Source: Capitulum mitella (Eukaryota; Arthropoda; Thecostraca; Pollicipedomorpha; Pollicipedidae). Taken from it: a stretch of 64,000 bases of DNA. The stretch covers positions 18,587,081 to 18,651,080 of the forward strand of contig CP099848.1 in the NCBI GenBank assembly GCA_030062745.1. Reading direction: 5' to 3'. Each line of letters opens with the position of its first letter. Positions within the stretch are counted from its first letter, which is position 1. Position numbers and translations under genes: made by a program. Under the pieces are notes generated by a model that was given only the letters and a program-made list of their open reading frames with translations, was not told the DNA's origin and searched no databases. This document shows positions 57,408 through 64,000 of the stretch, piece after piece.

Positions 57408-57490
57408 TAGTTGGTTATTGGGTTATTTAACGACGCTCTCGACTGCCAGGGCCATTTCGCGTCGTTACCTCTCACGACGGTTGTGGCGGG
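57408..57490 (+). mobile_element. TTGGTTATT...TAACGACGC hairpin repeat
   Basis: TTAGTTGGTTATTGGGTTAT leads into TAACGACGC (57428-57436), which pairs exactly with GCGTCGTTA (57459-57467). The leader-plus-hairpin layout is shared with 32031-32110 and resembles dispersed arthropod SINE tails; the family is unproven. Confidence 0.4.
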
Positions 57491-58994
57491 GGACGGCGAA
57501 ACGTGCGGTGCTATTCTATATTAGAAACGGGTCTGAATAGAACACCTTAAACTTTAAGCCGGGATGCGAAGATAATTGGCGGTAGAATAGCAACAACTGG
57601 AAGATAAAGCTGCACATTTTTCACCGACGGAACGGCGAGAATTTATGTATCGCGGCCAAGAATTCGAGCATAAAAGAAGAAAGAACGTTTGGATAAATTA
57701 CAACAGGGAATAAGAAAACTTCGCCACAGTCCACAAGGCACATGGGAATAATACACTCATGGATTATTTGTAGAGACTGGGCAACGAAATCCTTTAAATG
57801 TGAATAAAAGCATTAGATATGTGCGTAAGCTGCCTGCTGTATAGACATTTTCTGCCGAGTAAATTTTATCTCCTATTTCCTGGCTATGCTTCAAGGACTT
57901 TGGCATACGCCAGCCAGATGTTGTACTGTGAACAGGCGTAGTTGGAGCATGTTGAACTAATGGTTATATTTCAGCTTACCACCATATTGTACGCTATGGG
58001 TAAGATCGTTATCTTAGACGGTACACCAAAACAGATATTTCCTTTTGCTTTAGGTATGTTAGAATTAGATGCTGTAAAAAGGGATTCTTTAGATACGATC
58101 TGCATTAGGCGCATGGGCCCGACCCGACAGAGGAATGCAACTGGGCGTAGTTCACTTTGCCAATTGTTGCTATCGCTCTTTTTGTTTTTGAAAAATGCGC
58201 GTAGCAAAACTGGGCTCGGTGGCTTATGCTGTCAGTACTATTTACACTCCTGCATTGAATAAAAAATACGTGTGTAATCATAGGCGCAGTAAGCCATATG
58301 GCAGAGAGCGCGACAGGCCTGCTGATTTAAAAGAACTTAAAGCATGGAAATTCCGGTGCTGCATGCAAGGAAACGTCTCAAAATGGCTGGTCCTTACAAC
58401 TTTTAAAGCTGGTAACCTTACGTGTATGAAGGCCGTCAGATGGGTTTCAGGTGTACGTGGGCAAGAGTGCTTTCAGTTCAAGACATAAAGATTTCGGATT
58501 TCAGTATTTTCTCTGGACCTGATTTGAGTAAACTTTTACTTCAAACCTAGTGGCGGTACTGCTAAAACCATTCAAGGTTAAGTTTCCGGGCTGTAAAGAC
58601 TTAACATCTTTCATGAATAATGTAAGATCTTTAAGAATTACTTTAAATCCACGAACTGCGCATCCAAGACATTTTGGTCGTAGTTCTCCCGCAGTACGAC
58701 GCACGTTGCATAAATGCAGGTGAGAAACTCATCATTTCGGTATCGGCACCTATAAAATGCCCACCAGATGGGCCTGTGTGATAGTAGATGCCTAGTCCTG
58801 TGCCCAAATTACAGACACACTTGCACTGCGGCACAACATATGCATCAGGAATTGGACCGAGCTACCACCCACCGCCCTGCGGGTTTTTGGACCGTGAACC
58901 GTCCAGCAACAAGGCAGGGATCAGCAAACCGGAAATAAGCAGGATGCGATCAGGTATTTTTCGCAAGAAGGTTATCAGCAAGGTGATCTTGGAC

Positions 58995-59189
58995 TCATTT
59001 TTCGCTTTCAGGGAACCAGTAGCATTTCCTTGTTTTGCTGGTTTTTGTCTGGTGCAGTTCAAAACAAACAAATGCGCTGTCTGCAAAATGCAGCTGCATC
59101 TTCGCAGGGTTCGTTTTCACCAACGACCACACCACTGCAGCGTCCAGTTTTGCCCTGAAGACTGCCAGGTCCGTGTTTATGCTCCCCAA
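58995..59189 (-). pseudogene. possible non-LTR reverse transcriptase relic
   Basis: The minus strand encodes DLAVFRAKLDAAVVW, SLVKTNPAKMQLHFAD and a further tail. The W...NP.K.Q pattern resembles the segment after the YxDD box in LINE-type reverse transcriptases (W...vNP.KfQ.m). No catalytic box is in the same piece, so this is tentative. Confidence 0.35.
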
Positions 59190-59457
59190 TCTTCGCAGGA
59201 TTCAGGACGCACACATGAACAAAGAAATTCCGCACTGACGTGTCTGCACGCTCTCAGAGAAACTCCCACTTATTGTGGTTGGCACGTACATTTGTTACCC
59301 GCCCTGTCAAACGCCACCGAATTCGTTTGGAATTCCTCAAAATCGGACTGCGCGCTCGCACTCTGGGAAAGGATGAATCAAAGAAAGCATGACCGTTGGC
59401 GGTGGCATTCCGACAACATAAAACCCTGAGAGGCGCGCCCGGGAGCGTTTCTCTCGC

Positions 59458-59535
59458 CGTCGGCGCGGCGGCAGCGGCGGCGGCACCGGGCGGAGGGCGG
59501 CCGCCGCCGCGCCGCTGCCGCCGCCGCCCGCAGGG
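59458..59535. repeat. imperfect GCC/GGC trinucleotide tract
   Basis: Interrupted (GCG/GCC)n and CGCCGC runs give poly-Ala, Arg and Pro in overlapping frames. A similar tract lies at 59648-59672. Confidence 0.7.
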
Positions 59536-60322
59536 CCCGCTCCTGCCGCCGCCCCTGGCGCCCAGTCCCACTGTTCCCACGTGTTCGACGCCGGGACAAT
59601 GCAGGGCAGGCGGGACCGGCGCCGGCTGGCGCGCGCCCTTCGCACGGCCGCCGCCGCCGCCGCCGCGCCGACGGCAGGTGCCGAGTTGAATTTTTTGCGC
59701 CGGCTAGCTTCTTGTGGCGAGATGCGGTCCCCGGCTGGGCTCGCCGCCGCGCTGGGAACGGCCGCGCACAGAATCTCACCGGCGCGCGCCGCCGCCTCGG
59801 CAGCCTTGGGAGCGCGAGGCGTGCCGGCCGGCCGCTCCAGTTTTTGCAGCGGCGCAAGACGCCGGCCCCGCTTCCAATTGGCACCTGCGATTTTTTGCGA
59901 CCCGCATGGTATGCAGGCGGCCGCGTGCCCGGCGATAGGATAACGAGTTGTCGGGCCATCTGCCGAATCGGCGCTATCCGGGCGGCGAAGGGCGAGCCGG
60001 CGACCCATCAGCGGTCCAATCTGTCCGGGGTGTCACCGCCCAGGCGGTGAGGACCACTCAGCGGTCAGGCGGCAAGAAAGGATGTTAGTCTCTGACGACA
60101 AAAGTGAAAGGTGCTGAAACTGCAATGTCCCTTTACTTATAGCTACTTTGATGAAGAGGGCGGTTGATGTTTCCATATTTTCATTTCAGAGAGTAAACAA
60201 TCTCATTTCCGTCCCAAGGCTTTATGGCTGCGACTAAGCTGTTCACCTCTGTTGTTTGAGATCAAAGTTAATGCACAGCAGTATATTTAGAGCATTATCA
60301 AATAACCTGCAAACGAGTTTAA

Positions 60323-61512
60323 CGCGGCACCGCCTGGGAATTGTCAAATAGGGCACCTCCTCGGTTTTTAGTGAACAACTTATGAGCCGTTAGAGCCAGC
60401 CCAACCAAACTTTCAGTACCTGTTTATCAATCGATTTTACATATCTTGACGCCAAAACCATTTCCATGCTAAGTCAGATCATGGAGATATGACGTCATAA
60501 GTGAACCCTTGCATGCATGTTTTCGCGTTTTCAGTCGGCGGTGCGAACATGCTTCGTTTTTCATATTTGCAAATTTAATGCATAGATTGTTTGGATCTAC
60601 ATAGGACACGGTCCCCGAAATGATTTACAACCGTGACACGTCAACATCAGAGGTCATGCTAGGGCAAACGCACGATGGCAATTGGCCTGATTTGCATTGT
60701 GGGTGACAGAAGTAGTTGCCGCTGACCTTCCCTATCCTTCAAACCAGACAAACAGATCTATGTGGTCCTCTTAGCAAGGCCCAACGAATGCAACGTGAGG
60801 TCATGTCAAGTCACGCCATAAGCTGATGTCAAACGAAATGAAAAAACAACGTGTTCTGAAAAAGATCGTTCAGCAGCAGCAGAGAGCAACTATTGTTCCT
60901 AGTCAGAACATGAAAAATGACTATCTGATGTTATCTCACTTTTGTATCGGACGCAGTTAAGAATTCCAGTAATTCAAGTAACTATTGCTCTTTGTCTGAA
61001 GGAGTAATGCAACCTTATCTGGCCTGACCTAGAATGACCTTGACTGGATGAGAAGCAGGTAATGCGAAACTGATCATCAAAAGGTTTCACTTTCGCCCTT
61101 CTTGTCACATGGATCAAAACGGCTGCAAGTATCGATCTTTGGCATGTAAAGTAAGACTAACATTTGACGTGACCTAGACTGACCTTGGTCCGATATTTTT
61201 TCAACACTTTGGCATGCTTCTGATCCAGAAGATCGTGACCATTCGTTTGATACCCAGCTGAAGTCTCTAACACCAGTATTGTCGATGATATGATGCACAA
61301 GCCGGTGTCTGCTTTTCCGACGTCGTGATATGCGTTTTGCGTGGCCTGTGACCAGGGGTATCATAGTATTTCCTGAATCGCAAGACTCAGGGCTATCGAT
61401 TGGTGGTAGACTGACTCAGATCCTACGGCTGGATCCTGAGGTACCAGGGGGGTGCCTTTTTTGACACCCCTTAGGCGGTCGCGGGTATAAAAACACGCCA
61501 GGCGGTGCCGGG
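60323..61512 (+). mobile_element. piggyBac-like non-autonomous element, copy 2
   Basis: Same orientation and end structure as the copy at 24526-25800, bounded by TTAA at 60319-60322 and 61513-61516. It starts CGCGGCACCGCCTGG (first triplet CGC instead of CCC) and ends CAGGCGGTGCCGGG. Long internal matches include ATGGAGATATGACGTCATAA followed by GTGAACCC, and a near-identical right end with GGCGGTCGCGGGTA. It is about 85 bp shorter than copy 1 through internal deletions and has no coding capacity. Confidence 0.82.
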
Positions 61513-61516
61513 TTAA

Positions 61517-64000
61517 TGGTATTTTTCATAAGTCTTGGAACAAATAACGCAGCGTGCATTAAGTCGCACATTGAAGCAAATCTATTTGTGGAGGATCTAT
61601 CAGTCTAAAAAGAGTTCTACCGGATTGCATTTTTTTTGGCTTTTGCGATCACAGGGCTAAAAAGCTGAGAAAATTAAAGCGCCCAAACACTTCCTGTATG
61701 GTGTCTGCATTTTCATTTTGTTGATTTTGTTCAAAGTAGCACTCATCTGCTTAATGTCCAAGCTGGCTGCCGTGCCGATGTTTGAGCTACTTCTTTACCT
61801 TGAGGCCTTGCCCAGGCTATCCAGAGTAAATTTATCACATTCAGTACAGCGTCAGCCTCGACCCATTAGGGCTTCCTGCCGACCAAAACGGACTAGATGC
61901 ATGATTTCAGCCATTCTGTTTCGCCTGGACTTCGCGGCATCTACTTTGAAAACTTCATTGTCCTGTCACGCCTACAGCCGTACTGTTTTCTAGAGCAGTA
62001 GATTCTCACATTATCAAGTCAAAACTTATCGTGTGAAAAGTCTGCCCTGCCCTGTCGCGTGTGGCTTTCAGGCCAATAAACACCCGTAACCGCCAACACG
62101 GTCGTCGTTGCAGTTTCACCGCATGTCCCGGTAACGACCTGGCAATTAATGGTTCCAGCGGGGCCCAGAAGCCGAGAACGACTCCATTTCCGGTCGGCCA
62201 CGCGCCACCGCCATTAGCCGGTCACGCGCCGCCCGTCGCCGCCGCGCCGCCGCTCGCCGCCGGGCGCCGCCCGTGGCGGCGAGCACGTGCCGTCTACCGG
62301 CGGTCACGTGACCTAATGACCTGGCGGCTGGGCCGCGAGCGGCGTGACGGCGTCTCGGGCGTGCCCGGCAGGTGGCTGCGAGCGCGGCGGACACCGCTCG
62401 TCATTAGGGCTGCGGCGGCCACCTGAACCTGAGAGGCACGTGGACCCCTGATGGGCCGGCCGGCGGGGCGGGAGGGAACTCTTTCACCTGGGGCGGCACC
62501 TTGCAGCGGCGGGGTCCGGCGCCGACCAGGTCCGCTGACTGTCGCCAGCTGCATAAAAATGACGAAATGACGCCGTACACCTGCGCGGGGACGGGCTGCA
62601 GACGCCGGCCGGCGAGGGAGCGAACGACAACAGCCGGGCGGCCAGACAAGCTGCGACACATTATCGCCGGCTAGCCGGGCAAAGGGGTCCTCACGGCGGA
62701 GAGCGTGGCCCTCCTCTGTCTGTTCGACCGTGCTGTAAGGTGGTCATTCGCCTGCTTCAGCTCGCTTTCTCCAAGTCGGTTGCTGGGGCAACACAATGTA
62801 TATTGGAACATGGTACGGCATCTAGTCTAACATAACCCATATGACTGAGAATTTGGTGTTCCGTCACAGATACAATACTAAACACCAACAGTCACTAGCA
62901 ACGGATACAGGGCAAACATGTGGCGTGAAAACACAGGTCTGATCATATCTGTTCATAAACTGAGTTGAACGCCGAAATCAAGAAGAAAAAACGAAAAGGT
63001 CTGTGCAGAAAGACTTCCATATCGAAAGCAATATGACACCAGCCATCCAGGCCAGCCATCCGGATGACGTGATACAAATGTCATCAGCTACTGTAGCAAA
63101 AAAGAGCAGATTTCGCAAACCGACAGCCCTGAGGCCAGACACTATAGAACGGAGCAGGCAAATTTAACGTGGAACAACTAGGACTGTACGCCAGTACGCA
63201 AGGACTCGGCGGACGAGCACGGTACTGCCTTCTTGACGTTTTGGCAAATATTCAGCCAAAGCCTCTCATGAAACAATGATCGCGAAAACACCGGATGGCG
63301 AATGTAAACTCATCACGAAGTCTAAACATCAGAAGGACACTCCCCAGTCCTTATATCACCTATCCCTAGGAGCAAAATCGAGAAACCTTGGTTCATGTCT
63401 CCTCTGTTCACTGTTGAGTTGCGTGTGCTAATAAGGCTCACTGTAGTATGTCACTCGCGGCTCCAGCCTGTTTCAGACGGACGGCCTGCAGTGTTGAGCA
63501 GTTGCGGGCCGGCGGCAGCGGAAGCGGCGGCCTCAGGCAGTCCGTTCGGGACCGTTTGGTTCCGGCCGGGCGCGTGCGGGCGTGCCGGCGGCGGCGGCTG
63601 CCGTCCAACGGTCGACGCACGTGACGAGCCGAACAGGTGGGCCCCGGTCTGGTCTCGATCCGCCGTCCCGCGTCCCCAGCGTCCGTGACGGCCCGCCACC
63701 TGTATCGGCCCCCAGCGCCAGCAGGCGGGACAGGGTACCGCCGCCAAACACGTGACGGTCTCCTGTACTCACCGGTCCCCCAGCGCCAGCAGGCGGGACA
63801 GGGTACCGCCGCCAAACACGTGACGGTCCCCTGTACTCACCGGTCCCCGGTACCGGCTGCCGGCGGGACAGGATAATGCCGCGGAGAACAGAGACACGCA
63901 CGCACGGTACAGCGTGAGGTTTGATGGAGAGGCTGGGGAAGTGGAGCAGCAGCGGAACAGCATGAATCCTCTCGGCCGGGATACAGAGCACACCAGAACT
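61517..64000. other. gene-free right end
   Basis: AT-rich then GC-rich sequence (62.1-62.7 and 63.4-64 kb). CACGTG sites occur at 62284, 62305, 62437, 63618, 63749 and 63817. No coding exon is established, though the tandem repeat at the extreme right could include an exon end on the minus strand. Confidence 0.45.
63704..63870 (-). repeat. 68-bp tandem repeat carrying donor-like motifs
   Basis: Two near-identical 68-bp copies plus flanking partial copies are spaced exactly (CACGTG at 63749 and 63817). On the minus strand each copy reads GGACCG|GTGAGTACAG, a close match to the 5' splice consensus, at 63833-63840 and 63765-63772. Confidence 0.8.

Larger units (their letters stand above)
54266..60318. 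other. gene-free stretch right of the TSP1-repeat gene
   Basis: About 6 kb, mostly moderate to low GC, with a GC-rich GCC-laden patch at 59420-60050. It holds a tRNA-like sequence, a hairpin repeat and a reverse-transcriptase relic, listed separately. No protein-coding gene could be supported. The promoter of the TSP1-repeat gene presumably lies just right of 54265. Confidence 0.5.

Overview
The window is animal nuclear DNA, not prokaryotic or organellar. It holds intron-rich genes with GT-AG junctions, long gene-poor stretches, several classes of transposable element and many short tandem repeats. The protein sequences and a short TTAGG/TTGGG run suggest an arthropod. A crustacean such as a barnacle is my guess, at low confidence. 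Composition is mosaic. Several blocks are very GC-rich (about 1-7 kb, 12.7-14 kb, 19.2-21.5 kb, 59.4-60 kb, 62.1-62.7 kb and 63.4-64 kb), while 34.7-40.4 kb is clearly AT-rich.

Three protein-coding genes can be assembled exon by exon. (1) CYC1, mitochondrial cytochrome c1, lies on the minus strand with eight coding exons between 29979 and 37336 and encodes 306 residues. (2) An LSM14/trailer-hitch homologue (P-body RNA-binding protein) lies on the plus strand with eight coding exons between 37935 and 50637, encoding 474 residues or 495 with an alternative donor. Its start is 598 bp from the CYC1 start, so the two share a divergent promoter interval. (3) A secreted protein of 550 residues with a signal peptide, two poly-arginine cleavage-like sites and one C-terminal thrombospondin type 1 repeat lies on the minus strand in two exons (51891-54265). 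It converges tail to tail with LSM14.

Mobile elements are prominent. A decayed Ty3/Gypsy retrotransposon with both LTRs (45434-50144) sits antisense in the last LSM14 intron. Two direct copies of a piggyBac-like non-autonomous element with TTAA target duplications lie at 24526-25800 and 60323-61512. A hAT-like element with a perfect 8-bp duplication (9899-12650) is filled by about 2 kb of degenerate tandem repeats. Three smaller hAT-type elements lie near 3.9, 22.6 and 32.6 kb.

The most unusual pattern is tandem duplication across exon-intron junctions. The start of CYC1 exon 6 with its acceptor, and the end of LSM14 exon 4 with its donor, have each been copied into the neighbouring intron as short arrays. 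A third array near the right edge carries donor-like motifs on the minus strand. In the stretches 1-29.9 kb and 54.3-64 kb I could not support any protein-coding gene.
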